64,000 nt of DNA from RGIG2945 sp045540355 (GCA_045540355.1 JAZQHB010000082.1:46589-110588), one strand, 5' to 3'. Shown: positions 44,381 to 52,526, counted from the stretch's first letter. Notes: a model not told the origin generated them from the letters alone. Numbers and translations: made by a program.

Positions 44381-45553
44381 CTATGATCTTTTCAAAGTTT
44401 CCTCTTGTTCTCTTTTAATCAACTGCCATGTTGCATCAATCAAGTGTGAAAACTGCGGTTTTTCAAGCTCCTTGCAAATAAACTTCTGTCTTGGAGAATT
44501 TATGTCTTCACCTGAAATTTCTTTCATATTATACTTTTTGCAAAGAGTCTGAATTCGAGTTAACTGCTCACTCGTATTTCGCGAAGGCATATATGTTACC
44601 GCATCAATATCATGCTCTTTTAAAACATCAAAAAGTGTTTCGAGATAATCATCCTCAAACTTCTGTGTTTTCTTGTCACCCGTTACCGAATCACCGACAT
44701 CGCCGAGATAAGCATAACATAAGAGTGCACCTGTTTTCTTTGCCAATGCCGACAATTCTGAAATGTGTATACATTCATCAGTTGCGGGGACATAGATTTT
44801 TTCCACCAAGGCTGATTTAAGTATTCCGAGCAAGTCATAATCATAATACGGATTATCCATATCATTCATAAGTGCTTTCTGCTTCTCAGAAAGTGTAAGC
44901 CCAGCTTTTGTTTCAAGAAAAGCTGATACACCGTCTTTACCTGCTGCAGCAATAATTTTGAGAGCTAACGCGTACAAAAGATGTCTTTCCGTGACACTTC
45001 CGCCCACGGAAAACTTTGAAAGCGGTAAAACATCAGCTTCAAAATCAAGCACTATGCCCGAATCTGCAAAAAGACTGTTTATATTATCAATAATTTTCTT
45101 GTTACGGATATTGCGTCTTTCTCGTAAAGGTACAAAGAATTCCTGCAAGGTATCAATCTCCGTATGAGGTACTCCGTGAAGTGCCATGTAAGCAATGCCA
45201 ATCTGGTCAGGGTTGTTGATTCTTTTGTTCTCAAGCTCAGTACCTTTTGTTGACACCCTGCACTCCAATCCGACAGTTGTTGCTATTCCTGCAATTTTAC
45301 CCGCTTCGATAAATTCAAAAGCACCCGCAATACTGTCATGATCCATTATTCCCGCGGTCTGTAATCCGGCTTTTCTTGCGAAATAAACTGCCGCAGTCGG
45401 AGAATACGGAGAAAAAGAATAAAAAGTATGTATATGGTTATTGGCAAACTGAGGTAAAACCTCAGGTTTGCTTGTTTCATTTTCAATTATCTCTCTGAGA
45501 TTTTCAAGTCTTTCTTCACATGAATCAGCATTAAGTTTTTTTAATATATCCAT
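44381..45553 (-). CDS. PHP-domain metal-dependent phosphoesterase-like protein
   Basis: 390 residues with a PHP fold: NNHIHTFYSFSPYSP carries the first metal-binding histidines, IMDHDSIAGAFEFI the second, and VGLECRVS the next acidic ligand. A middle insertion replaces the usual compact core, and SGEDINSPRQKF near the end supplies a further acidic site. The substrate is unknown; the family includes histidinol phosphatase and polymerase-linked phosphoesterases. It is 27 bases downstream of the SDR gene, so the pair is probably one transcript. Confidence 0.82.
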   Translation of the reverse strand: MDILKKLNADSCEERLENLREIIENETSKPEVLPQFANNHIHTFYSFSPYSPTAAVYFARKAGLQTAGIMDHDSIAGAFEFIEAGKIAGIATTVGLECRVSTKGTELENKRINNPDQIGIAYMALHGVPHTEIDTLQEFFVPLRERRNIRNKKIIDNINSLFADSGIVLDFEADVLPLSKFSVGGSVTERHLLYALALKIIAAAGKDGVSAFLETKAGLTLSEKQKALMNDMDNPYYDYDLLGILKSALVEKIYVPATDECIHISELSALAKKTGALLCYAYLGDVGDSVTGDKKTQKFEDDYLETLFDVLKEHDIDAVTYMPSRNTSEQLTRIQTLCKKYNMKEISGEDINSPRQKFICKELEKPQFSHLIDATWQLIKREQEETLKRS

Positions 45554-45580
45554 TTAAAACATATTCCTTTCAAAAAGCTT

Positions 45581-46453
45581 TTATCCCAACATTACCTGTC
45601 CGCCTGTAATCGGGATTGCCTGGCCTGTTTCAAACATCTGCTCAACGCAGTACATGATTGCTTTTGCAACATCGGCAGGGAAGCAACCTCTTTTTATCGG
45701 TGACTTCGACAAGTAAAATTCCTTTACATCTTCAACGGTCTTTGCTCCGGGTACTTTTCCCGCATTAAGATACTGAACAAACAAACCCTTTTCGGGGTCT
45801 GACCATAACGGACCGTCATAGAAATTACCGGGACATACCGAATTAACCTTGATATTATAAGGAGCTAATTCGAGTGCAAAACTTTGTGTGAGACCGATAC
45901 CGCCAAATTTACTGCCGGCATAAGTGAAGTTATTTTTTGAGCCCACTATGCCCGATTTCGAGTTAACCTGAACAATATCACCCCAATATTCAGGATTACC
46001 TTCAACCTGTGCTTTCATGATTTCAGAAGCATATTTTGCACAAAGGAAGTATCCTGTATAATTGATTTTCGTTACAAAGTCAAAGCTCTTGACATCAATT
46101 TCATTCAACGCACCTGCTTTTACAACACCTGCATTTGCAACCATAAGGTCAAGACCTTTGAAATGCTCAACCGTTTTAATTACAAGATTTTCAACGGAAG
46201 CTTCATCCGAAACATCAACTTTACAGCTGATTGCTCTTTCACCGAGCGTTGCTGCAACTTCTGCGGCTTTTTCTTCATTGAGGTCTGCAATAACAATGCA
46301 AGCACCCTCTTTATAAAGCTCCTCGGCAATTCCGAGACCGAAACCCTGTGCACTGCCTGTTACGATGGCAATTTTACCTGAAAGTCTGCCTTCGGCTTTG
46401 ATTCTGTTATCAACATTTAATTTTGCGATTTCTTTTGCTTGTTCAAGTGTCAC
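45581..46453 (-). CDS. short-chain dehydrogenase/reductase (sorbitol-6-phosphate dehydrogenase-like)
   Basis: 290-residue SDR with an N-terminal extension, the cofactor loop IVTGSAQGFGLGIAEELY, the NAG element VANAGVV, catalytic serine and YxxxK in VNSKSG and TYAGSKFG, and NSVCPGNFYDGP. The DL in IADLNEEKAAEV after the second strand suggests NAD. It resembles sugar- or polyol-phosphate dehydrogenases and the dehydrogenase half of rhamnulose-phosphate aldolase fusions; the exact substrate is not clear. I use the GTG at 46453, eight bases after GGAG, rather than the GTG at 46462. Confidence 0.85.
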   Translation of the reverse strand: MTLEQAKEIAKLNVDNRIKAEGRLSGKIAIVTGSAQGFGLGIAEELYKEGACIVIADLNEEKAAEVAATLGERAISCKVDVSDEASVENLVIKTVEHFKGLDLMVANAGVVKAGALNEIDVKSFDFVTKINYTGYFLCAKYASEIMKAQVEGNPEYWGDIVQVNSKSGIVGSKNNFTYAGSKFGGIGLTQSFALELAPYNIKVNSVCPGNFYDGPLWSDPEKGLFVQYLNAGKVPGAKTVEDVKEFYLSKSPIKRGCFPADVAKAIMYCVEQMFETGQAIPITGGQVMLG

Positions 46454-46488
46454 TCTAATCACTCCTATAAATATAACTATACGGATAC

Positions 46489-46494
46489 ATTATA
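46489..46494 (-). promoter_or_regulatory. extended -10 promoter for the SDR-PHP genes
   Basis: TATAAT preceded by TG at the -15 position on the (-) strand, about 30 bases before the SDR start. No good -35 hexamer. It may drive transcription down to uppP/ftsK. Confidence 0.55.
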
Positions 46495-46520
46495 ACACAA
46501 GATATTGTATTTTAAAAGAT

Positions 46521-48101
46521 TTATTTTGATAAAAGTGTAATCTTTTCTGCAATTCTTTTAAATATCGGTCCGCAGTCCTCTCCGCCCGATATGCCGTCCT
46601 CTTTTACGATAGCAACCGCATACTTCGGTTCATTCGTCGGAAAGAATCCTGTAACCCATGAATTATAACTTCCGTCGGCATTTTCTGCAGTCGATGTTTT
46701 TACTCCTGCGGTTGTATTTATCGGCTTTGCCTTTTTTCCCGTGCCCTCGTTAACTGCTGATATCATAGCTTTTTTCAGAATTTTACAAGTCTCATCTGAC
46801 AGTATTCTGTTTGGTGCTTCGGGTATTTCCTTCTCTGTATTTCCGACATCATCAACAAGTCCGAAAATAATGCTCGGATTTATAAAATCACCGTCATTTG
46901 CAACAGTCGAAGTCATCAAGGCTATTTGCAGCGGTGTCGAAGTCAATGCACCTTGTCCGAAAGACAAATTTGCTAAGGACGCGTCAGAATTTATTTCGGT
47001 GAAATCAGGCAGATATCCCGAATCAGCGATTAAATCTTCACAAAGCACGAAAGATTTTCCGAAGCCGAATTTTTCAGCAGTTTTTATTATCTCTTCACTT
47101 CCGATACACTTTGCCAAATTTATAAAATATGTGTTGCACGATTGTGAAAGTGCTTCTTCTATATTCAATAATCCGTGACCTTCTTTTTTATGGCAATTAA
47201 AGCTGATATTTCCAATCTGAACATTACCTCTACACTCATATTCTTTTGAAATTCCTTCTTCTATTGCGGCAGCTGCAACAATCAGTTTAAAAGCTGACCC
47301 CGTCGAGTACGCACTTATCGCACGATTTATAAGTGGTGATTGTTCGTTATTAAGGCTACCCTCCACATCTGACGGGTTATAATTCGGTCTGCTTACCATT
47401 GCAAGAATATCAGAAGTATCAACATCAAGGACAACAACGGCACCTCTGTCAACCGAATAATAGTCTATTGCTTCTTCACAAATCTGCTGAATATCCTTAT
47501 CAACCGTAAGCTTTACTCCCTTTTGAGAATAATAATTATTCTCCGTAACTTTAATATCTTCACCGACAAGAACTGTGTTCATCGCACTTATTGAAAAAGA
47601 TGCTGTAATTTCCCTGCCTTTTTCATTCAATATTTTTTCATAAGCCTTTTCAATCCCGCAAACTCCGCAACCATTTACATCAGTATAACCGATTATGTGC
47701 CTTAACAAATTCGCTTGCGAATATCTTTTGTAAATTTTAATTTGAACTATATTTTCATTTTCAGCAAGCTTTGTAGTTGTGTTTATCTGTGTCGGTATAC
47801 CCTTGAGGAGCCTTTCCTGTATTTTCAAAAAGTCACTTACATTCAGATTTTCCTTTAAAAATCTAATTGAACTATCTGTCGGTTTGATAAGCAGGGTGTT
47901 CTCCTCTGTGTCATTTACAAGTTTTTCTCCGTTTCTGTCATATATGTTTCCTCTTGATACGGAAACGGTAATTGTATAATCATTTTCTGCTTGTTGGCTC
48001 GACGAAAAATACGGCTTCAACATAAGATACCCGCACTTTGAAAACATCAATGTTACAGAGAAACACAATAAAAATGAAAGTATTCGTTGCCTTTTAAGCA
48101 T
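46521..48101 (-). CDS. class B penicillin-binding protein with an altered KTG box
   Basis: 526-residue transpeptidase of the FtsI/SpoVD type, with an N-terminal membrane anchor, the dimerisation domain start SVSRGNIYDRNGE, and a penicillin-binding domain. The SxxK motif is in STGSAFK (near residue 266) and SxN in SQSCNTYF (near 320). The third motif reads VKTSTAE (near 467) where KTG is usual. There is no PASTA domain, and it is compact for the class. Division, elongation and spore PBPs cannot be separated from sequence alone. GGAG precedes the ATG. No clear promoter of its own; transcription may continue into the SDR gene. Confidence 0.88.
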   Translation of the reverse strand: MLKRQRILSFLLCFSVTLMFSKCGYLMLKPYFSSSQQAENDYTITVSVSRGNIYDRNGEKLVNDTEENTLLIKPTDSSIRFLKENLNVSDFLKIQERLLKGIPTQINTTTKLAENENIVQIKIYKRYSQANLLRHIIGYTDVNGCGVCGIEKAYEKILNEKGREITASFSISAMNTVLVGEDIKVTENNYYSQKGVKLTVDKDIQQICEEAIDYYSVDRGAVVVLDVDTSDILAMVSRPNYNPSDVEGSLNNEQSPLINRAISAYSTGSAFKLIVAAAAIEEGISKEYECRGNVQIGNISFNCHKKEGHGLLNIEEALSQSCNTYFINLAKCIGSEEIIKTAEKFGFGKSFVLCEDLIADSGYLPDFTEINSDASLANLSFGQGALTSTPLQIALMTSTVANDGDFINPSIIFGLVDDVGNTEKEIPEAPNRILSDETCKILKKAMISAVNEGTGKKAKPINTTAGVKTSTAENADGSYNSWVTGFFPTNEPKYAVAIVKEDGISGGEDCGPIFKRIAEKITLLSK

Positions 48102-48138
48102 AGTATCGACTCCGATTACAAAATAATAAAATTATTTT

Positions 48139-48172
48139 GACCGCATTTGAACGATATATTTCAAATGCGGTC
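48139..48172 (-). terminator. terminator of the NahK-like operon
   Basis: GACCGCATTTGA (48139-48150) pairs perfectly with TCAAATGCGGTC (48161-48172), followed on the (-) strand by an A/T-rich tract with only short T-runs. Confidence 0.75.
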
Positions 48173-48176
48173 GTAA

Positions 48177-48500
48177 TTACCAATCATAGCCGATTGTTTC
48201 ATATTCAATTATATTTCCGTCGTCATCATAATGTGCCTTACACACTTTGAAGAAAACAAATTTATTTTCTTTTCTGTGCACTGCTGCTCTGTAATCAATC
48301 TGAACAGTACCTTTGAAAGAAACTAAAATATCAGTTTGATTTTCAACATATTTATCCTGAATGTCAAGCTCGTCATCTGTAGGTATAAGCTCTGCGGCAT
48401 ATCTGTCGCTAATCTCATCAAGCTTAAAATCCGAAAAAGCTTTGTTATTACAATGTACCCATTTTTTAACCGCTTGAACCAAATCTTTATGATTTTTCAT
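48177..48500 (-). CDS. uncharacterised small protein, last gene of the NahK-like operon
   Basis: 107 residues, acidic and soluble, with no signal peptide or membrane helix. Secondary structure looks like an N-terminal helix pair (DLVQAVKKWVHCNNKAFSDF) and a C-terminal antiparallel sheet (QIDYRAAVHRKENKFVFFKV). I recognise no family. It overlaps the GDPD-like gene by 14 bases with only a weak ribosome site, so it depends on translation of that gene. It is read from the operon promoter at 50458-50486. Confidence 0.75.
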   Translation of the reverse strand: MKNHKDLVQAVKKWVHCNNKAFSDFKLDEISDRYAAELIPTDDELDIQDKYVENQTDILVSFKGTVQIDYRAAVHRKENKFVFFKVCKAHYDDDGNIIEYETIGYDW

Positions 48501-49326
48501 TATAATTTGATATTAACCAATCACGAGCGAACGATTGCAGCTCACCGGGCTCGTCCGTAATTATATTTGCAACACCCATTTCAAGTGCTTTTGAAAAATC
48601 TCTGTTTGATGACAGATTATACACAGATACTCTATGACTCTCAAGTAATAACAACTCTGCCCAATCCGCATCTAACTGATCAAAATCAACATTTACAGCA
48701 TAGGCATTATACGCAAAATCACGCATATAATCATAATACTCGTGATTGTCTGCTTTTACATCCGACAAATCGAGCTCTAAAAATATAGGTATATTCGGAG
48801 ATTTTGATTCAACATACTCATAATTCTCCATGGTCACACCTGAATAATAAATTCTGCTGAACATATTATACTTTTCAGCAAGCTCTTCAATTCTCGGAAG
48901 ATTTGTCACTGCGTGTAAATCAAGCATTATTCCGACCTCGGGATGATTTTTCAATACATCGAGTGCTTTTGTTAGCGGAACAGTTGTGTCCGCATCTATG
49001 TTATCAAAACTATCAGTAAGAACAGGCTCACCTTTTGTATTGAACATCAAATCTGCTTCAATAATACTTGCTCCGCAGGAGGCGGCATTTTTTATATATG
49101 ACAGTGTGTTGGGTGTTGAATCCATACTTCCTGATAAAACAGTTACTGTAAAATCGGGGTGTAATTCCGTTATGACTTCTTTATCTTCCTTAGTTGCAAG
49201 CTTGACTATCCCCCAGATACACAAACATATTATAAGCAAAGCAACAACGGCAAGACCAACTGCGGTTATGGCAGCTTTCTTGTTCTTGAACCGTATTTTG
49301 AGCTTTTTCTTTGCATTGTTTTCCAA
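48487..49326 (-). CDS. membrane-anchored GDPD-like protein lacking catalytic histidines
   Basis: 279 residues: a basic N-terminus, one membrane helix (about 17-40, AVGLAVVALLIICLCIWGIV), and an extracytoplasmic TIM-barrel domain of the glycerophosphodiester phosphodiesterase family. Matching segments are DSTPNTLSYIKNAASCGASI, IEADLMFNTKGEPVL and the final NIITDEPGEL. The usual HRG start is replaced by SGS, and the HD following the acidic pair reads TD, so both catalytic histidines appear lost while the Glu/Asp pair remains. It may bind rather than cleave. The start is a TTG at 49326, eight bases after GAGGAG. It follows the kinase gene by four bases. Confidence 0.78.
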   Translation of the reverse strand: MENNAKKKLKIRFKNKKAAITAVGLAVVALLIICLCIWGIVKLATKEDKEVITELHPDFTVTVLSGSMDSTPNTLSYIKNAASCGASIIEADLMFNTKGEPVLTDSFDNIDADTTVPLTKALDVLKNHPEVGIMLDLHAVTNLPRIEELAEKYNMFSRIYYSGVTMENYEYVESKSPNIPIFLELDLSDVKADNHEYYDYMRDFAYNAYAVNVDFDQLDADWAELLLLESHRVSVYNLSSNRDFSKALEMGVANIITDEPGELQSFARDWLISNYNEKS

Positions 49327-49330
49327 GGTC

Positions 49331-50425
49331 TCAGCTCCTCTTTGTTATTTCCAGAAGCTTATCGAAATTATCTTCAATAGCTTTTACAAGTGCAAACTGT
49401 GTTCTTGTTCTTACAAGATTATGTTCAGGGTATTTTGTTTTGAAATAGACATCACCGTCGATGTAGTCAGTCAAAAACCTCATGCCACACTCAAAGGTCA
49501 TGAGCTTTGCGGCGAAAGGAAGGTATTCAATTTCTGTTTCAGTAAGGCTCTCACCTGCTGATTCAAGGAAGCCCTTTGTGAAAGCTTCATATAACTCAAA
49601 GTCGATATCGACAAGGCTTGCATCTTTTTCATCTTCTGCAACGGTGTTAGCACCGAATCTGATTGCATCACCGAAATCATAAAGTGACAAGCCGGGCATT
49701 ATTGTATCAAGGTCAATAACACAGATACCTTCATGTGTTTCTTCATCAAAAAGAACATTATTAAGCTTCGTATCATTATGAGTTACTCTGATTGGAATTT
49801 TACCCTCATCAACAAGGTCCAACAAAACACTTGTGTCAGCTTTTCTCTGGAGTGCAAATTCAATCTCTTCTTTAACGCTGTCTGCTCTGCCTGATTTGTT
49901 CTCTTCAATAGCTTTTACAAGATTATCAAATCTGTTTGCTGTATTGTGGAAATTAGGAATCGTTTCAAACAAAGTATCAATCGGATAATCTGCAAGCTTT
50001 CTCTGAAATTCACCGAACGCCTTTCCCGCATTATAAAACTGCTCAGGTCTTTCGATTTTCTGACAGGTATAAGCCTTGTCAATATAGTCATAAACTCTGA
50101 AGCATCTGCCGTTTTCATCGCGGTAGAATGTATTGCCGTCAGTTGTCTTATGAAAACGCAATGTTGAACGGCAAGCTTTATCAGGATCCATCTTCCTGAG
50201 ATACTCTGTTACGCCGAAAACATTACACATAAGACCCTCGGGATTTTTAAAGGCGACAGTATTGATTTGTTGAAGTATGTATTTTAACTCTTTGTCACCA
50301 TCTTTAAAATTCAACAAGAAAGTGTTATTGATAAGACCGTCGCTTATAACTTCATAACCGATAAATTCGCCATCAATTATAAAATGATTACGCAATTCAA
50401 CAATATTAAACTGAGTATTACTCAA
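49331..50425 (-). CDS. NahK-like N-acetylhexosamine 1-kinase (APH fold)
   Basis: 364-residue aminoglycoside-phosphotransferase-fold kinase. RVTHNDTKLNNVLFD (catalytic loop, near residue 217), IDLDTIMPG, DFGDAIRFGA, MTFECGMRFLTDY and KYPEHNLVRTRTQF resemble what I recall of bifidobacterial NahK, which phosphorylates GlcNAc/GalNAc at C1. The substrate here is inferred from that likeness. No lacto-N-biose phosphorylase or uridylyltransferase gene is adjacent. I use the TTG at 50425, eight bases after GGGG; the GTG at 50434 overlaps the ribosome site. First gene of a three-gene operon. Confidence 0.85.
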   Translation of the reverse strand: MSNTQFNIVELRNHFIIDGEFIGYEVISDGLINNTFLLNFKDGDKELKYILQQINTVAFKNPEGLMCNVFGVTEYLRKMDPDKACRSTLRFHKTTDGNTFYRDENGRCFRVYDYIDKAYTCQKIERPEQFYNAGKAFGEFQRKLADYPIDTLFETIPNFHNTANRFDNLVKAIEENKSGRADSVKEEIEFALQRKADTSVLLDLVDEGKIPIRVTHNDTKLNNVLFDEETHEGICVIDLDTIMPGLSLYDFGDAIRFGANTVAEDEKDASLVDIDFELYEAFTKGFLESAGESLTETEIEYLPFAAKLMTFECGMRFLTDYIDGDVYFKTKYPEHNLVRTRTQFALVKAIEDNFDKLLEITKRS

Positions 50426-50457
50426 AACCGACACCCCTCATATTATTTCTCTAAATT

Positions 50458-50486
50458 ATTATATAAAAAAGAACAAATATAGTCAA
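50458..50486 (-). promoter_or_regulatory. promoter of the NahK-like operon
   Basis: TTGACT (50481-50486) and TATAAT (50458-50463) on the (-) strand are spaced 17 bases apart. Divergent from the next promoter with the -35 boxes 18 bases apart. Confidence 0.82.
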
Positions 50487-50504
50487 TAACAAAATTTTTA
50501 AATC

Positions 50505-50533
50505 TTTACAAAATCTAAATTAAATTATATAAT
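50505..50533 (+). promoter_or_regulatory. promoter of the zinc-ribbon/germination gene pair
   Basis: TTTACA (50505-50510) and TATAAT (50528-50533) are spaced 17 bases apart. This is a vegetative-type promoter, notable because the downstream GerA-type gene belongs to a family usually read by sigma-G. Confidence 0.75.
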
Positions 50534-50566
50534 AAGCTTGAAAAAACTTTGAAAGTTGGGATTTAT

Positions 50567-50911
50567 ATGTTATGCAAACGCTGTGCCGCTATTATTGATG
50601 ACGGCGATAAAATTTGTATCCATTGCGGTGCTGATCAGGAAGAAATCAGAAACAAGAAAAACAACGCACCTACTGATTCGGAAGACAGGGTTATGACTTT
50701 TGCAGATTATATCATAACTTTCTTCATCGGAGGTATACCTCTTATCGGCTTTATAATGCTTATGATTTGGAGCTTTGGTGTCGAAAAAATCAAAGGCCGT
50801 TCAACCGTTGCACGAGCTTTTCTGCTCTGGTCGATATTCGTAAGCCTCTTGGTTATTGTTGGTTTTATTTACCTTTGCATTTATGCTTTAAAAACTGCCG
50901 ACATACAGTAA
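50567..50911 (+). CDS. zinc-ribbon membrane protein
   Basis: 114 residues. An N-terminal zinc ribbon (LCKRCAAIIDDGDKICIHCG, four cysteines as CxxC...CxxC) is followed by a polar linker and two membrane helices (YIITFFIGGIPLIGFIMLMI and AFLLWSIFVSLLVIVGFIYL). Many small firmicute membrane proteins have this plan; the role is unknown. I use the ATG at 50567, six bases after GTTGGG. It precedes the GerA-type gene by 47 bases, so they are likely co-transcribed. Confidence 0.8.
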   Translation: MLCKRCAAIIDDGDKICIHCGADQEEIRNKKNNAPTDSEDRVMTFADYIITFFIGGIPLIGFIMLMIWSFGVEKIKGRSTVARAFLLWSIFVSLLVIVGFIYLCIYALKTADIQ

Positions 50912-50927
50912 TAAACGAACAAATTTT

Positions 50928-50967
50928 GCTAATCATAACTATGTCTCAGACATAAGGAGTGATTAGC
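50928..50967 (+). promoter_or_regulatory. stem-loop enclosing the ribosome site of the germination gene
   Basis: GCTAATCA (50928-50935) pairs with TGATTAGC (50960-50967), and TATGTC (50940-50945) with GACATA (50949-50954). The AGGAG site (50955-50959) is left in the internal loop opposite TAAC. Such a fold could limit ribosome access. Confidence 0.65.
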
Positions 50968-52386
50968 ATAATTTTTTTATCTTCTGATTTTGACCAAAAC
51001 ATTAACTTTCTTGACTCACATTTAAGAATCGACGCAAGCTTTGATATAGTCGGACGAAACATTCTTGTAGGCGACAGAAAAGCAAAGCTTTATTTCATTG
51101 ACGGCTTTGTGAAAGATGACATCATGGAACGAATTATGCAATTTCTGATGTCAGCTGAGCACAAGCAGGTTAACAAGCTCCGTTCCACGAGAGATTTTGC
51201 GAATAAATTTGTCCCCTATGTAGAAGCTGAAGTTTCGGCTGACATAAATACAATATGCACTTTTGTCCTTTCAGGTGCACTGGCATTACTGGTAGAGGGT
51301 TTTGAAGAAGCAGTTATCATAGATGCAAGAACTTATCCGGTCAGAAGTCTCGGAGAGCCTGAAGACGAGAAGGTTTTGAGAGGTGCACATGACGGCTTTG
51401 TTGAAACTCTGATTTTCAATACGGCACTTATTCGCAGAAGGATTCGTGATGTCAATCTCACAATGGAGATTTTCCAAGTAGGCACAAAATCAAAAACAGA
51501 TATAACAATGTGCTACCTTGATAACAAGGTTGATAAAAAGCTTGTTGATAAACTCCGAAAAAAAATACAAAGGATTGATATCAGCTCGCTCTCCATGGGT
51601 CAGGAAAGTCTCGCTGAATGTCTTATAAAAAAGCAGTATTATAACCCTTTTCCTAAAGTCAGATATACTGAACGACCCGATGCTGCGGCAGCTTGTGTTA
51701 ATGAGGGTAAAATCATTATAATAACAGACACCTCGCCATCTGTTATGATAATCCCAAGCGGTATCATTGATTTCATTCAGGATACAAACGACTTCTATTT
51801 TCCGCCGGTTGTCGGCACATATCTGAGATTTATAAGAATGTTTGTATTCGGTTTGAATATTTTCCTAACACCTCTGTGGTATCTGCTCATAAGAAATCCT
51901 GAATTCATACCGTCATGGCTGGATTTCATAAGGATTGAAAGTCCCATCGCAGTACCTGTCTTAGCTCAGCTTTTAATTGCAGAGGTTGTCATCGATGCGT
52001 TGAAATTGGCATCACTTAACACTCCGTCCTCCTTGAGCAGCTCTTTCAGCGTAATCGGTGCATTGGTTTTAGGAGAGTTTGCCGTAGGTGCAAAGTGGCT
52101 TGTGCCGGAGGTTGTGTTATATATGGCTTATGTCGCAATCACAAACTTTGCTCAACCATCGTATGAATTGGGATACGCATTTAAATTATTCAGAATGTTA
52201 ATTCTTATACTGACCGCACTTTTCAATCTGTACGGATTTATCGCGGGCTTTGCATTGATGCTGGTCATGATAACCATGACTAAAACAATTTCAGGTAAAG
52301 GATATCTCTATCCGCTTATACCCTTTAACGGTAAAGCATTGTTAAGCTTGTTTGTACGCAGAAAAATTTCAAAAGATAATTCCTGA
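50959..52386 (+). CDS. spore germination protein, GerA family (SpoVAF/GerAA-like)
   Basis: About 475 residues. It has an N-terminal soluble domain, the conserved EGFEEAVIIDARTYPVRSL and EPEDEKVLRGAHDGFVETL, and IRRRIRD. Then follow DTSPSVMIIPSG and about five to six membrane helices with FPPVVGTYLRFIR and PVLAQLLIAEVVIDALKLAS. GerA-type proteins are inner-membrane germinant-receptor A subunits or SpoVAF, which assists dipicolinate release. No B or C receptor subunit follows, which favours SpoVAF. The start is odd: GTG 50959 overlaps its own ribosome site, whereas ATA 50968 or ATT 50971 would have proper spacing. A terminator follows. Confidence 0.88.
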   Translation: MISIIFLSSDFDQNINFLDSHLRIDASFDIVGRNILVGDRKAKLYFIDGFVKDDIMERIMQFLMSAEHKQVNKLRSTRDFANKFVPYVEAEVSADINTICTFVLSGALALLVEGFEEAVIIDARTYPVRSLGEPEDEKVLRGAHDGFVETLIFNTALIRRRIRDVNLTMEIFQVGTKSKTDITMCYLDNKVDKKLVDKLRKKIQRIDISSLSMGQESLAECLIKKQYYNPFPKVRYTERPDAAAACVNEGKIIIITDTSPSVMIIPSGIIDFIQDTNDFYFPPVVGTYLRFIRMFVFGLNIFLTPLWYLLIRNPEFIPSWLDFIRIESPIAVPVLAQLLIAEVVIDALKLASLNTPSSLSSSFSVIGALVLGEFAVGAKWLVPEVVLYMAYVAITNFAQPSYELGYAFKLFRMLILILTALFNLYGFIAGFALMLVMITMTKTISGKGYLYPLIPFNGKALLSLFVRRKISKDNS

Positions 52387-52404
52387 TAAAGAAATTTTCC
52401 GTAA

Positions 52405-52439
52405 AAAAAATCCAAGTCCAAAAAGGACTTGGATTTTTT
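52405..52439. terminator. bidirectional terminator shared by the germination gene and tRNA-Val
   Basis: A 15-bp stem pairs AAAAAATCCAAGTCC with GGACTTGGATTTTTT around five A residues. The last base of the stem is also the 3' A of the tRNA-Val CCA end on the other strand. Confidence 0.92.
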
Positions 52440-52514
52440 GGTGGACGTTAACGGACTTGAACCGCTGACCCTTCGCACGTCAAGCGAATGCTCTACCAGC
52501 TGAGCTAAACGTCC
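52439..52514 (-). tRNA. tRNA-Val (GAC)
   Basis: 76-base cloverleaf. Acceptor GGACGTT pairs with AACGTCC, the D-loop is TAGCTCAGCTGGTAGAGC, and the anticodon stem TTCGC/GCGAA carries loop TTGACGT (anticodon GAC). The T-loop is GTTCAAGTC and CCA is encoded. Confidence 0.97.
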
Positions 52515-52526
52515 GATTGCTTGACT

